Shown here: piece after piece, positions 24,576-33,854 of the stretch
Layout of the letters: each line of letters begins with the position of its first letter
How positions within the stretch are numbered: the stretch's first letter is position 1
NCBI GenBank assembly: GCA_033809515.1
Contig: JAPXLN010000001.1
Span: forward strand, 186,001 to 250,000
Reading direction: 5' to 3'
From: JAPXLN01 sp033809515
Lineage (GTDB): Bacteria; Bacillota; Sulfobacillia; Fermentithermobacillales; Fermentithermobacillaceae
Length of the DNA stretch: 64,000 nt
Translations under genes and position numbers: made by a program
The notes under the pieces: model-generated
The model's database searches: none
The model's input: the letters and a program-made list of their open reading frames with translations, nothing else
What the model was told of the DNA's origin: nothing

Positions 24576-24992
24576 CTATCCTTCTACGCTATCCCTGGGT
24601 TCTCCTGCCTTCCACCGAGCTTTTTCAACGAATTTCTCCTTTGCTACTAAGAAGCGTTCATGGGTGCCATAGCCAACCTGCTCAACACTGTCATGTACCT
24701 GAACGTCAAACACCAACCGCCTGCCGTCCCGGGAAATCAGCCTTGACGTGGCGGTCACTTGGAGACCAGGGGGAGTAGGCGCAACATGATGGATGTTGAT
24801 AAGAGTGCCAACGGTGGTCTCACCTTCTTCCAGAAAAGGTCTCACTGCGTCAACTGCAGCTTCTTCAACAAGCAACACCAGAGTGGGAGTAGAGAATACC
24901 TCAACCTCTCCGCTTCCTGTAGTACAAGCAAGGTTGTCACGGGTCACTGTACAAGACGCACGTCCCGAAACACCCACGGGAATGTTTTTCAT
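24576..24992 (-). CDS. FlK-like hotdog-fold acyl-CoA thioesterase
   Basis: A 138-residue hotdog protein. The pattern STPTLVLLVEEAA then VGTLINIHHVAPTPPG and the late YGTHERFLV matches the fluoroacetyl-CoA thioesterase (FlK) family. Thr35, Glu43 and His69 have exactly the spacing of the FlK catalytic residues Thr42, Glu50 and His76. Substrate cannot be deduced; family members outside Streptomyces probably hydrolyse other short acyl-CoAs. The ATG at 24992 is divergent from the glycosylase gene at 25178, with a 185-bp gap that must hold both promoters. Confidence 0.85.
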   Translation of the reverse strand: MKNIPVGVSGRASCTVTRDNLACTTGSGEVEVFSTPTLVLLVEEAAVDAVRPFLEEGETTVGTLINIHHVAPTPPGLQVTATSRLISRDGRRLVFDVQVHDSVEQVGYGTHERFLVAKEKFVEKARWKAGEPRDSVEG

Positions 24993-25177
24993 GGCTTTTC
25001 AGCAGGCCAAAGCATATGGAACACAGACCTGCCAGAACTCACCTCCAAAAGATCAGTATAAGCAAAACCGCTCAAATCTGTCCGGGTGAAATCTTTGATG
25101 TTTCTGTGTAAGATCAATAGGACCGATTGGATCATATAGGCCAATGCCCAATAAGGAAAGCAGGGGATCATAAGAGC

Positions 25178-25780
25178 ATGTCCGGAGCATATGCAGAAAA
25201 CACCCTTCCGCGCTCTTTCTACTCAAAGCGTGCGCTTGAAGTCGCCCCTCTTCTCCTGGGATGCATACTCGTATGCAATTCACCGGAAGGCGTCACAGCA
25301 GGGATTATTTCAGAAACCGAAGCTTACGAGGGACCCGAAGACCGGGCCTGCCATGCCTTCAACGGTCGCCGGACACCCAGAAACGAGGTTATGTACGGAC
25401 CTCCGGGATACGCCTATGTGTATTTCACTTACGGCATGCATTACATGCTCAACGCAGTGACAGCTCCGGAAGGGACTCCTCACGCAGTCCTGATACGGTC
25501 AGTAATACCTGTTGCCGGGCAAGCCATCATGCGCGCAAGACGCCTGGGAAGGGAGCCTTTATCCCAGGGCCCCGGAAGACTCACCCAGGCAATGGGCATA
25601 ACCGGATATCACAACGGCGCTGACCTAGCCGGAAATAGCCTGTTTATCGCGTTTCCTAGGGGGAGGCTCCATGAAAAGCCCCAATACGATGTCACGTCCA
25701 GGATCGGGGTGGATTACTCCGGGGAAGCTAAGGACTACCCCTGGCGATTTATCTTGCGCAACATGGGAAGGGAGGCCTAA
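25178..25780 (+). CDS. 3-methyladenine DNA glycosylase (AAG/MPG family)
   Basis: Base-excision enzyme removing alkylated purines, about 200 residues. Diagnostic segments are ISETEAYEGPEDRACHAFNGRR, the Tyr-rich YGPPGYAYVYFTYGMHYMLNAV, and GPGRLTQAMGI. I chose the ATG at 25178, since the family begins close to LPRSFYSKRALEVAPLLLG; an in-frame ATG at 25127 would add 17 unrelated residues. It ends six bases before the response regulator gene and may be cotranscribed with it. Confidence 0.95.
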   Translation: MSGAYAENTLPRSFYSKRALEVAPLLLGCILVCNSPEGVTAGIISETEAYEGPEDRACHAFNGRRTPRNEVMYGPPGYAYVYFTYGMHYMLNAVTAPEGTPHAVLIRSVIPVAGQAIMRARRLGREPLSQGPGRLTQAMGITGYHNGADLAGNSLFIAFPRGRLHEKPQYDVTSRIGVDYSGEAKDYPWRFILRNMGREA

Positions 25781-25785
25781 CCCTC

Positions 25786-26490
25786 GTGCCTGAGCGAACC
25801 ATACTCATCGCCGATGACGAGGATCACATAAGGCAACTTATCTGGCTTTACCTGACCAACGAAGGGTTCTCGGTGATCGAGGCTCAAACGGGCTCAGAAG
25901 CTCTCAGAATGTGGCGCGAACAGCCTCTTGGACTGATCATCCTGGACATCATGATGCCTGAGGCAGACGGATGGGAAGTCCTCAAGCAGATCCGCAAGGA
26001 GCGGAAGACCCCTGTTATCATGCTAACAGCCAAAGACGCCGAGATGGACAAAGTGTCCGGGCTGGAACTTGGGGCTGACGACTACGTCACAAAGCCGTTT
26101 AGCCCTCGGGAACTGGTCTCCAGAGTGAAAGCCGTGCTCCGCAGAGCTGAAGAGCCGGTAATGCAAGCAGTATCGTACCCAGGGCTTTCCATTGATCGGG
26201 AATCCCGGGAAGTCACGGTAGCAGGCCGGATAATGAGCCTTCCGCCAAAGGAGTTTGAGCTGCTCTGGCTGTTGGCGAGTAACCCAAATAAGGTGTTTAC
26301 CAGGGAATACCTTCTTGAGACGGTGTGGGAATACGCATACTTCGGGGATATTCGGACGGTGGATGTCCATGTGAGGCGCCTGCGCCAGAAGATCGAGAAA
26401 GACCCTGATAACCCGGAGTACATCAAAACTGCCTGGGGAGTGGGGTATAAGTTCGAATATCGCCAGCATATTCAAAGGAGCGAAACTTAG
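25786..26490 (+). CDS. OmpR/PhoB-family response regulator
   Basis: A 234-residue two-component regulator. The receiver domain has Asp10/Asp11, phosphoacceptor Asp54 (LIILDIMMP), Thr81 and Lys103 (TKPF). The winged helix ends with RTVDVHVRRLRQKIEKDP and AWGVGYKFE, standard for the OmpR group. The start is a GTG at 25786 following GGGAGG. The cognate histidine kinase gene begins four bases after the stop but is broken, so this regulator either lacks its sensor or is phosphorylated by another kinase. Phased GTTAA repeats 1.2 kb downstream are candidate binding sites. Confidence 0.95.
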   Translation: MPERTILIADDEDHIRQLIWLYLTNEGFSVIEAQTGSEALRMWREQPLGLIILDIMMPEADGWEVLKQIRKERKTPVIMLTAKDAEMDKVSGLELGADDYVTKPFSPRELVSRVKAVLRRAEEPVMQAVSYPGLSIDRESREVTVAGRIMSLPPKEFELLWLLASNPNKVFTREYLLETVWEYAYFGDIRTVDVHVRRLRQKIEKDPDNPEYIKTAWGVGYKFEYRQHIQRSET

Positions 26491-26493
26491 CGG

Positions 26494-27648
26494 ATGTCGC
26501 TTCGAGGAAGGCTAATGGCGGCGTTTGTCGTCATCATCTTGATTGTTGGCCTCGTAATGGGCGCTTATCAAGCTCGCCTTCTGGATAGTTTCTTCCGCCG
26601 CTCGGCTAAGAACCAACTGGTCCAGCAAGCCCGCAGCATGGAAGCGATAATTGGAAGGCTGAGGACCAGTCCGTCTTCCGACACGACGATAACCAGGAAC
26701 CTTGTCAGCGTCGCCAGTTCAGTGACGGGGTCAAGAGTCCTGGTGACTAACGCTCACGGAATGATCCTTGTGGACTCAGAAAACGACCAACTCCTGGGCC
26801 AAACGGTATCTTCAGACTATCTGTCAGCGACTCTGCGAAACGGCTTGACCGAAACGTTCGACTTCCCATCCGCAGGCACCGGTGCTGTAGGCGCCGCCGT
26901 TCCATGGCGCACCGGCGCACACGTCACCGGGGCTCTCATTTTCATCAAGCCCCTGGCGACCTTGCCCAAGCTATGAACTCCATGTCTCACGAGATCTCCG
27001 TCCTGGTCGACAACCTAACGCGTGAAAAGGAGAAACTTCAGACGCTGGCTGAAGAACGCCAGAACATGATGTCGGACATATCCCACGACCTCCGGACGCC
27101 TGTCACCTCAATCAAGGGATTCATTGAAGCCTTGCAAGACGGCGTCATTAAGGGTGAAGATGAGCAGCGGCGGACCCTGGCCATTATCCACGACGAATCC
27201 GAAAGACTGGCCCGTCTTGTCGAGGATCTCTTCTACCTTGCCAGACTTGAGGCCGGTGAAATCCCTGTGGAGATGGCGAGAGTTGATCTAGCGGATGTCG
27301 TCCGCAGCAGCATGGATGCAATTCGTCCCCTAGCGCTTGAGAAACGCATTGATCTTCGACTATCGACAGACGAATCCACCTGCGCAGGGAGGGCGGTGGT
27401 GACCGGTTCTGCCGACAGGCTGACGAGGGCAATCCTGAACCTCCTGGATAACGCCATAAAGTACTGATCTTCCCCACCTTTTTGACCGGTTTCACCGGGG
27501 AGACAAATCCCGCGCCCGGATGAAAGCTAGCGCAGGTCTGGGTCTATCCATCGCCCAGCTCATAGTGAAGCAGCATAACGGGCGTCTGTGGGTCACAAGC
27601 AAGCCGGGCCGAGGTTCCTGTTTCGGCATGGTTCTTCCGCTGGCATGA
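26494..27648 (+). pseudogene. sensor histidine kinase gene broken by two internal deletions
   Basis: The reading frame begins at an ATG at 26494 with one membrane helix (about 9-26) and an extracytoplasmic sensor domain ending in FIKPLA. It then runs to a stop at 26974-26976. In another frame, from about 26961, the kinase resumes at the second half of a HAMP domain (LAQAMNSMSHEIS) and continues through the phosphoacceptor box SDISHDLRTP to the N-box LLDNAIKY, with a stop at 27465. After one more frame change it resumes at DLPHLFDRFHRGDKSR and ends with AGLGLSIAQLIV and LPLA at 27648. Missing are membrane helix 2, the first half of HAMP, and the G1 ATP-binding box. Both junctions shift the frame, so no active kinase can be made. 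Confidence 0.88.
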
Positions 27649-27665
27649 CACGGCTGGCCCCAACA

Positions 27666-27704
27666 GTTAATCAATCGTTAATACTCCCTCCATTGTGCGT
27701 TAAC
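27666..27704 (+). promoter_or_regulatory. phased GTTAA repeats resembling a PhoP-type box
   Basis: GTTAA occurs at 27666, 27677 and 27699, that is at offsets 0, 11 and 33 bases. The hexamers TTAATA and TTAACA fit the Bacillus PhoP repeat consensus TT(A/C/T)A(C/T)A with 11-bp period; the position expected at 27688 is empty. It lies 60-100 bases before the secreted coiled-coil gene and just after the two-component locus. Confidence 0.5.
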
Positions 27705-27764
27705 ACTTTTCGGCGAGAATTAGGTGCAGAAACGCGATGGTGTTCTGAAAGGGGGGAATGTCAT

Positions 27765-28241
27765 ATGATCCAATCCAGGAAACGCCTGCTTGGCGTACTT
27801 GCCGGTGCCCTGTGTATTGTTGTCGGATTAGCCTCCATCGCCTTTGCCAAGGGCGGTCTGCACAGTGTCGTAACCGGCGGTCTGGGCATGGAATCGCGGG
27901 CTCCTAAAGACACCGGAGGCAAAGGGATAAGGGCAGGCAAGGAAACAATGGACTGCCAGGGCTCCATGGCCACCATGTCGGTTGAACGCCTTGAAGCAGC
28001 CATCGCTCGCATGACGGTAAACAGAGAGAGGCTGGCCAAGCAAATCGAGGAGTTTGAGGCCAAAATCCCTGAGCGTGAAAGCAAGATCGCGGATATCGAA
28101 GATGAGACCCTCAGGGAGTTCGCCGCCAGGCGTTCTGAAATCATGAAGCAGCGTCACAGACTCAGCCAAGAGCACCTCTCTATTATTGAGCAAAAGCTCC
28201 ATCTCCTTCAGGACGCGCTTGCCTACGCCAAATCGAGGTAA
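27765..28241 (+). CDS. secreted coiled-coil protein, function unknown
   Basis: A 158-residue protein from the ATG at 27765, preceded by AAAGGGGGG. It has a clear signal peptide: basic MIQSRKR, a hydrophobic core to about residue 25, and a likely AFA|KG cleavage. After a glycine-rich linker with one Cys, residues about 70-158 are a continuous charged heptad-like helix (ERLEAAIARM, EEFEAKIPERESKIADIED). Size and helical content recall Spy/CpxP-like periplasmic chaperones or OmpH-like proteins, but no signature confirms this. Its position behind the two-component genes and the GTTAA repeats suggests it is a target of the adjacent regulator. Confidence 0.75.
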   Translation: MIQSRKRLLGVLAGALCIVVGLASIAFAKGGLHSVVTGGLGMESRAPKDTGGKGIRAGKETMDCQGSMATMSVERLEAAIARMTVNRERLAKQIEEFEAKIPERESKIADIEDETLREFAARRSEIMKQRHRLSQEHLSIIEQKLHLLQDALAYAKSR

Positions 28242-28259
28242 GTCGAATATCATCCATGA

Positions 28260-28300
28260 AAACGCAGCCGGCACCATGGTACCGGCTGCGTTCTCCTTTA
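28260..28300. terminator. bidirectional terminator hairpin
   Basis: A near-perfect inverted repeat, AACGCAGCCGG (28261-28271) pairing with CCGGCTGCGTT (28282-28292) around CACCATGGTA, followed by CTCCTTT. It lies between the convergent coiled-coil and S10 peptidase genes. Confidence 0.8.
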
Positions 28301-28306
28301 ACCTCG

Positions 28307-29743
28307 TTACTTTGTGGGATCGCCGCCCAGGATAAAGGCATGCATGTCATCGGTTACGGCTTTGATATTCTCTTCACCCAAGTATGTCATGTGACCTGCT
28401 TCGTACCCCTTGACAAAAACCCGGTCCATGGGCAGGCCCGAGTGATTCAGAGTGTAGTACAGAATGCCTATCTGAGTGCAGATATCATACCAACCATTGA
28501 TGAAGAATACGCGCATGGTAGGTGTCCGGCGCATGGCGGCGCTTAGGCTTTGGGAGGTATTCCGGCCCTTAATATTGTAGTTCCAACTGGACCACAGAGA
28601 GTGAGAGTTAACGAAGTTGCGGTCCCACTGAATGCCAAGCAAGGGGAAGACCTCACCGCAAAGCACAGACTGGAAGAAGGCATTGTACTTTCCTTCCGCC
28701 GCGTCATCGCCGGTGCCCCATTGTTGCTCGTACAACAAAGGCGTATATAGGGGACGGGTGATTCGTCCATCCAAACGGGCTACCGCACGGCCCTTGTTAC
28801 GCGCGACCTGACTGCGATACTCTGTACTCTCTATAAACAGCGCCCGTTTCTCCAGGTATTCCCGGGAAACCCCGGTATAGTAGATGACCCGTTCAATAAT
28901 ATGTTCCCGGTTTGTTCCTTCAAGAGATTCCCCTTGATACAAAGCTAACAGATACTCAGTATCAGCAAACCGCTTGGCTTCGGCCACGAATTCCTCCACG
29001 GTTTGCTCAGAAGGACGGTTATGGTACCAGTTGACCGCGGCCAGAGTCGGGAATGCCAGAACCGCCGAGTAAACCGGAGCCCTATCGCCGAAGGATCGCC
29101 CCACGGTGACTGTGTTCCCAATCATGATTATGCCGTCAAAGGTGACGCTGTAAGCGCGGTCGGAACCGGATAGGGAGCCCATTCCTGCAACCGTGCTGGC
29201 CCGGGTACAGCCGTAGCTCTCGCCCATCAGGTATTTTGGGCTTTGCCACCGGTTATAACGGGCTAACCAAGCTTGGATAAAGGTGAGGATAGCTTCGGCA
29301 TCCTGTTCGACCCCGTAGAACATGTCTTTCTTGGACTCATCCAGCAAGCGACCGAAACCGGTACCTACGGGATCCACCAGCACCAGATCGGCAATATCCA
29401 ACAGACATTGGTCGTTATCGCAAGACTCATAAGGAGGAAGCGGCAAACCATCGCCATCGACTTCTCCATATTTCACACGCTTGGTGCCCAAAAGACCGGC
29501 ATGTACCATCATGGAAGACGTGCCCGGGCCACCGTTAAAACCAAACAGGACCGGACGTGACTTTACATCGTCCACATCAGAACGGAAATATGAGTACGAG
29601 AAGATTGAAGCAATGGGTTTCCCGTCATCATCATAAAGAACATTATCTTCACTAACGGTATGATACGGTATTTTTGCGCCGCGCAAGGTAATGCTTCCTT
29701 CTCCGGCAAAGCGAGAAGGAGCAAAAACGTCGGTTTTCAGCAT
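28307..29743 (-). CDS. S10 family serine carboxypeptidase
   Basis: A 478-residue alpha/beta hydrolase of the carboxypeptidase Y family, releasing C-terminal residues from peptides. The NGGPGTSSM oxyanion/carboxylate-binding segment (70-78), VLVDPVGTGFGR, nucleophile Ser176 in GESYG, Asp420 (NGWYDICT) and His451 (YEAGHM) complete the catalytic triad. No signal peptide is visible, so it is predicted to act in the cytoplasm, unlike eukaryotic S10 enzymes that work in acidic vacuoles. The ATG at 29743 is preceded by GGAGGG. It lies 40 bases after yhaN on the same strand but has no obvious functional link to it. Confidence 0.93.
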   Translation of the reverse strand: MLKTDVFAPSRFAGEGSITLRGAKIPYHTVSEDNVLYDDDGKPIASIFSYSYFRSDVDDVKSRPVLFGFNGGPGTSSMMVHAGLLGTKRVKYGEVDGDGLPLPPYESCDNDQCLLDIADLVLVDPVGTGFGRLLDESKKDMFYGVEQDAEAILTFIQAWLARYNRWQSPKYLMGESYGCTRASTVAGMGSLSGSDRAYSVTFDGIIMIGNTVTVGRSFGDRAPVYSAVLAFPTLAAVNWYHNRPSEQTVEEFVAEAKRFADTEYLLALYQGESLEGTNREHIIERVIYYTGVSREYLEKRALFIESTEYRSQVARNKGRAVARLDGRITRPLYTPLLYEQQWGTGDDAAEGKYNAFFQSVLCGEVFPLLGIQWDRNFVNSHSLWSSWNYNIKGRNTSQSLSAAMRRTPTMRVFFINGWYDICTQIGILYYTLNHSGLPMDRVFVKGYEAGHMTYLGEENIKAVTDDMHAFILGGDPTK

Positions 29744-29783
29744 AGATAGTCCCTCCTCTAGGACAGTTGATTGATTTCGGAGA

Positions 29784-32582
29784 TTAGGGGATGTCTAGCA
29801 ATGTGTGTTCCAGGCCCATCTTTTGAGCAATCTCTACCTCCCTTCCGTGGGTGAACATCACTATCTGGTGACTGGATGCAAGGGAAGCAAGGATCTGCAG
29901 AGCACCCTCAAGTCTCTTGTCATCATACTGAACAAACGAATCGTCCAGAAAAAACGGGAAGCTACTCTTCCTCAACACAGCCTCAGCTAACGCAACTCTC
30001 AAGGCGAAATAGCATTGATCGACGGTCCCACCTGAAAGTGAAGTCACAGGAACCTGGTTTCCCCCCTCGGGGTGGACCAAGCTTAGCTCAAGGTCAGGAG
30101 ATACCTTGACCTCAATGTACCTGTCTCCGGTCAGCGTGGAAATAATGCTGCTGACCCTCGAACTCAGAACCGGGGCAAAACTCCTTCTCACATGCCTTGA
30201 TAGCTCATCCAGAGTACAGTAGGCAAGGTCCAGTCCGTCACGTACAAGCTCCAAGTCCCCGGCAGCTTCCCTGGCCCGGTCCAGATCCTCCTGAATCTCG
30301 GCCGAAGACCGTCCCTGACTGCTTTTCATGCTTATGCTGTTTTCGATCACCAAGAGTTTGGAATCAATCTGACCCAGATCATTCCTTAAGCTTTCTACCT
30401 GCTTGCGTTTCTCCTCAAGCTCTTTCTCAGTAACCTGGAACCCTTGGATAGACCCATCCACATGATCTAGCTCATGGTCCACTTTGGAAAGAAGCGCCTT
30501 CACTTCCTCCTGGACTTCCCGACAATCCCTTCCGGACAGCAATGCACTCTTCCTGGCCAAAGTCTCACTGAGGGCCTTTGAAGCTTGATCGTAAGCTCTC
30601 TGGGCCCGGGCCTTGTTCTGGAACTCTCGGGCTGAAGCTACACCCGCCATATCGAAAATCGCCTTTTGCCGGGCTTCAGCCTCCAGCTGATTGGCGGCGA
30701 GTCTGTTGCATAGGTCCTCCATCTCACTGTCCCGCTCATCCAAAAGCTTGAGCGTTCTTTCCAGAGACTGTATCTCAGCTAGTTTCTTCTTGAGGGCATC
30801 AACTGCTCCGTCTGCTATGGCCTCACCAACTTTCAGACAGCCTGACGAGTAGAGAATAGCTGCCAGTTCCTTTTCGGCAACTGAAAACTCCTGAGAAGCT
30901 TCGAACCAGTTGCCATGGGCCACCTCGTAGTTGCCTTGTGCATGCCTAAGTCTGACCCTGTAGTCCTCGACTTCCCGGGCCAGAATACGCAACTGTGAAG
31001 TGGAACTGACACCCAGTGTAGACAGGAATTCACTTAGAACCTGCTGGGCGCTTTCTACCACAAGCGCTTGCTGTTGGACTTCCTTCACCCTAGCATCTGC
31101 AAGCTCTTGCTCCTGTGCTTTGGCCTGCCATATCTTCCTGTACCTGTAGCTCCCTGCAGCAAATATTGCCAGGGCGACTCCGAACAAGTAAAGGCTTGGG
31201 GGCCAGCCCATGACTGTCAGCACTACGGCCATGCCCACAATGCCAAGAGCCAGTGCATACAGCCATCCGGAAGCACTGCTCGGGTTTATGGATAGCACTG
31301 CCGCTCTTGATTTCTCCGCTTCTAGCTCCAGAAGACTTTTCTGTGATTCTGCCATGCGGCAAGTCTCCATATACTCGTCAGCGGTCTTCAGGAGCCCTTG
31401 ATCGATTTCTGCGTCTTTCAAACCTTTGGAGAGGCCCTCTTCTTCTATCTCACGGAGGGCGCGCCGGGCATCGTTGGCGGCCCTTCCAGCTTTGGCAGCG
31501 GCGGCTTTGGCTGCAAGAAAACGAGCATAAAGCGATGCTACACCTGCCTCATCCCACCCTGCAACCGTAGAACTCTCAAGGTCTTCAAGACTTAAGCGAA
31601 GGGCAGCCCTCTTCTCAGAAGCTGCGTCAAGTTCCTCTCTGAGGTGACTCAGCCGGAGAGATGCTGAATCTATCTCCTGATTGGCCCGGGCAAACCCATC
31701 TTCCAGGTCGGTGGGGAAATCCTTGGCCCAGAAGGTCTCGCTGACAACGCTTCTGTAGATTTCAGCCTGCTCCTCAAGGTCGTCGATCTGAGCAAGAATC
31801 CCTTTCAGAAACCTGTACCTAGCAAGTTCAAGCTCGGCCTCGCCCTTTTGGAGTTCATCCTGGAGAAGGCCCTTTTTTTTCCTGCATTCGCTGGCCTCAA
31901 CAAGCCATTCCCTGATCTCTGCTTCCCCGGCCATAGCGTGGGCTGCTTCTCCTTCAAGATCCTCAACAGACCTGAGAACCAAGTCCAACTCAGCCTTGGT
32001 GCTGCGCGGACTCTTGATGCGGTTTCTCGCCTCAATAAGCACCCCCAGAGCTTTTCCCAGCGCAACATCCTCGGTGCCTCCGTAAACAATACTCTCCAGC
32101 TTCCCCTGGATCTCAGGCCCCAGACCAGCCTCCTGAACGCTCCCTAACTGCTCCACCCAAACCGTATTGCGGAACTCCTTCTGAGAAAGGCCTAGATGCT
32201 CTGCCACAAAGTCGTACTCTTTCCTGGTGTCCTGGGAAAAGGACCGTGTCAGGTCCTCACCTGTGCTGTCATCATAGATCCTCACCACGTCCGGGTCGAA
32301 GGATCGCTCAAGCCTAAACCTTTGGCCATCATTTTCATAAACCATGACCCCCCGGTACTCCTTACCTTTCCAGGGCCTGTATCTCTCATACTCAGGAGTG
32401 CGATATACCCTTGTAACACCTTCTTTCTTGAATCCATATAGCATCCCAAGTATGAATGCTCCCAGGGTTGACTTCCCTGCCTCATTTTCGCCCATAATGA
32501 TGTTCAGTCCGTCTGAAAGGACAAGGGGCTCATCAGAACTGAACTTTCCAAAAGCTACGGGCATAAGCCATACCAGCTTCAA
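29784..32582 (-). CDS. yhaN: YhaN/SbcC-like ATPase with coiled coils
   Basis: SMC/Rad50-like ATPase of about 932 residues. Walker A is GENEAGKST near residue 33. Long coiled coils flank a central pair of hydrophobic segments (about 440-490), a known oddity of YhaN. The C-terminus has the ABC signature TSLSGGTVDQ and Walker B FPFFLDDS. The start is placed at the TTG at 32582, preceded by GGAGGAGGTG with six bases spacing, which overlaps the yhaO stop as TTGA. The upstream GTG at 32591 sits on the ribosome binding site. With YhaO it likely forms an Mre11/Rad50-like nuclease complex at DNA ends or the membrane. Confidence 0.88.
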   Translation of the reverse strand: MKLVWLMPVAFGKFSSDEPLVLSDGLNIIMGENEAGKSTLGAFILGMLYGFKKEGVTRVYRTPEYERYRPWKGKEYRGVMVYENDGQRFRLERSFDPDVVRIYDDSTGEDLTRSFSQDTRKEYDFVAEHLGLSQKEFRNTVWVEQLGSVQEAGLGPEIQGKLESIVYGGTEDVALGKALGVLIEARNRIKSPRSTKAELDLVLRSVEDLEGEAAHAMAGEAEIREWLVEASECRKKKGLLQDELQKGEAELELARYRFLKGILAQIDDLEEQAEIYRSVVSETFWAKDFPTDLEDGFARANQEIDSASLRLSHLREELDAASEKRAALRLSLEDLESSTVAGWDEAGVASLYARFLAAKAAAAKAGRAANDARRALREIEEEGLSKGLKDAEIDQGLLKTADEYMETCRMAESQKSLLELEAEKSRAAVLSINPSSASGWLYALALGIVGMAVVLTVMGWPPSLYLFGVALAIFAAGSYRYRKIWQAKAQEQELADARVKEVQQQALVVESAQQVLSEFLSTLGVSSTSQLRILAREVEDYRVRLRHAQGNYEVAHGNWFEASQEFSVAEKELAAILYSSGCLKVGEAIADGAVDALKKKLAEIQSLERTLKLLDERDSEMEDLCNRLAANQLEAEARQKAIFDMAGVASAREFQNKARAQRAYDQASKALSETLARKSALLSGRDCREVQEEVKALLSKVDHELDHVDGSIQGFQVTEKELEEKRKQVESLRNDLGQIDSKLLVIENSISMKSSQGRSSAEIQEDLDRAREAAGDLELVRDGLDLAYCTLDELSRHVRRSFAPVLSSRVSSIISTLTGDRYIEVKVSPDLELSLVHPEGGNQVPVTSLSGGTVDQCYFALRVALAEAVLRKSSFPFFLDDSFVQYDDKRLEGALQILASLASSHQIVMFTHGREVEIAQKMGLEHTLLDIP

Positions 32583-33769
32583 CCCGAGCACCTCCTCCGC
32601 AAAAGGACCTTGCCCTGCCTCAAGGTGTCAAGGCCGTAATAGATGGCTAGCTCTGCAGCCTTGGCCCCTCTCACATCACCGGAGGTTTCCCGGTCAGAAA
32701 TGATAGATTGCATGCGCCTGACAAACCGGGCCTCCAGCGTATCCTTGCCGCCTGCAACTTCATCCAGGTCATAGCCGGGCAGATACTCGGGAACGAGCCG
32801 CAGGTAGAAAAACTCTCTCTCCATGTCCCGCTCCAGACCGGCTGTATCGATCTCCAGCTCCGGCGCCAGGACTCCGGTGAGATTGACAGACCAGAAATCC
32901 CGCTGTCGCGCTTCCTCAGTATCAAGGCTCAGGACTCTGTTCATGATCTGTTCGCTCGTATCGAAACCTGAAATATCAACATTTACAGTCCGCATCTGCC
33001 TTTGACACAGGGGGATGAATCGCGGTTCCACTGTATATCTTTCTTGCAGGTTCCGTTCTGCAGTTACAAGGTATATACCTCGTTCTCCGCTGTCTCCGAA
33101 ATCAAGAGGTTCCGGACACCCGGGATAAACTGCAATCGCCTCCCCGATCTGCACTGCCGCAGGTGCATGAACATGCCCAAGAGCTACGTAGTCAGCTCCG
33201 AAATCCCGGATATCGCCGTAGGGAATGGGCAAGTACTGGAATGCCGAAGCAACCGGGTCTGCCGGTGCAGGAACCAGTTGGCCGTGAATAACCAGTATGT
33301 TCAGTAGATCCTTGCATCGAACGGTGCATCCTTGCAGAACCCGGTCTCTCTCAACGAAAGATGCCCACCCAAACCCGTAGACTGCTGCTCCCAGTTCACT
33401 CAAAACGACCTCTTCCAGGGCCGGAGAGCGGAAGATCCTTACGTTTTCCGGCCAGGTAAGGCTGTGGTACAGGGAATCCCTTACAATAGGGTCATGATTG
33501 CCCGGAGATATGAACACCTTTGTACCCGGAATTGTCGAAAACAGGGCCGCCGCCTGACGAACCCAAGCGGGACCGGTGTACAGATGCTCAAACAAATCTC
33601 CTGCGACAAGAAGAATATGGGCTCGTTCTTCATGGGTTATCTCAACAATGCGTTCCAGGCTCTTCTCAATCTCCCAGCGCCTTAGTGACGCTTTCTCCCG
33701 GCTAAGCGAGGCCGGCGCCGGACGCCCCGCATGGACATCGGCACAGTGTATGATCTTGAGCATGCTCAA
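32579..33769 (-). CDS. yhaO: YhaO/SbcD-like DNA exonuclease (metallophosphoesterase)
   Basis: A 396-residue Mre11-type calcineurin-like phosphoesterase. Metal-binding motifs appear in order: HCADVHAG (8-15), VAGDLFE, GNHDP and GHVHAP. A C-terminal capping domain follows. The gene's stop overlaps the start of yhaN by 4 bp, the standard yhaO-yhaN arrangement in Bacillota. It is expected to provide the nuclease activity of the pair in double-strand break repair. The 85-bp gap to the upstream activase gene may hold its own promoter. Confidence 0.92.
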   Translation of the reverse strand: MSMLKIIHCADVHAGRPAPASLSREKASLRRWEIEKSLERIVEITHEERAHILLVAGDLFEHLYTGPAWVRQAAALFSTIPGTKVFISPGNHDPIVRDSLYHSLTWPENVRIFRSPALEEVVLSELGAAVYGFGWASFVERDRVLQGCTVRCKDLLNILVIHGQLVPAPADPVASAFQYLPIPYGDIRDFGADYVALGHVHAPAAVQIGEAIAVYPGCPEPLDFGDSGERGIYLVTAERNLQERYTVEPRFIPLCQRQMRTVNVDISGFDTSEQIMNRVLSLDTEEARQRDFWSVNLTGVLAPELEIDTAGLERDMEREFFYLRLVPEYLPGYDLDEVAGGKDTLEARFVRRMQSIISDRETSGDVRGAKAAELAIYYGLDTLRQGKVLLRRRCSG

Positions 33770-33854
33770 TCCTCCGGAATGCTTCCATGTGTTTCTATGT
33801 GACCTTACACTTCTACTGTGCCCTGTTCATATCCTTCACGCTGGTCTTTAATGT

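Noticed and set aside
26940..26990. Programmed ribosomal frameshift in the histidine kinase gene
   Set aside because: The join lacks a membrane helix and half of HAMP, and a second break follows downstream, so deletion fits better than recoding.
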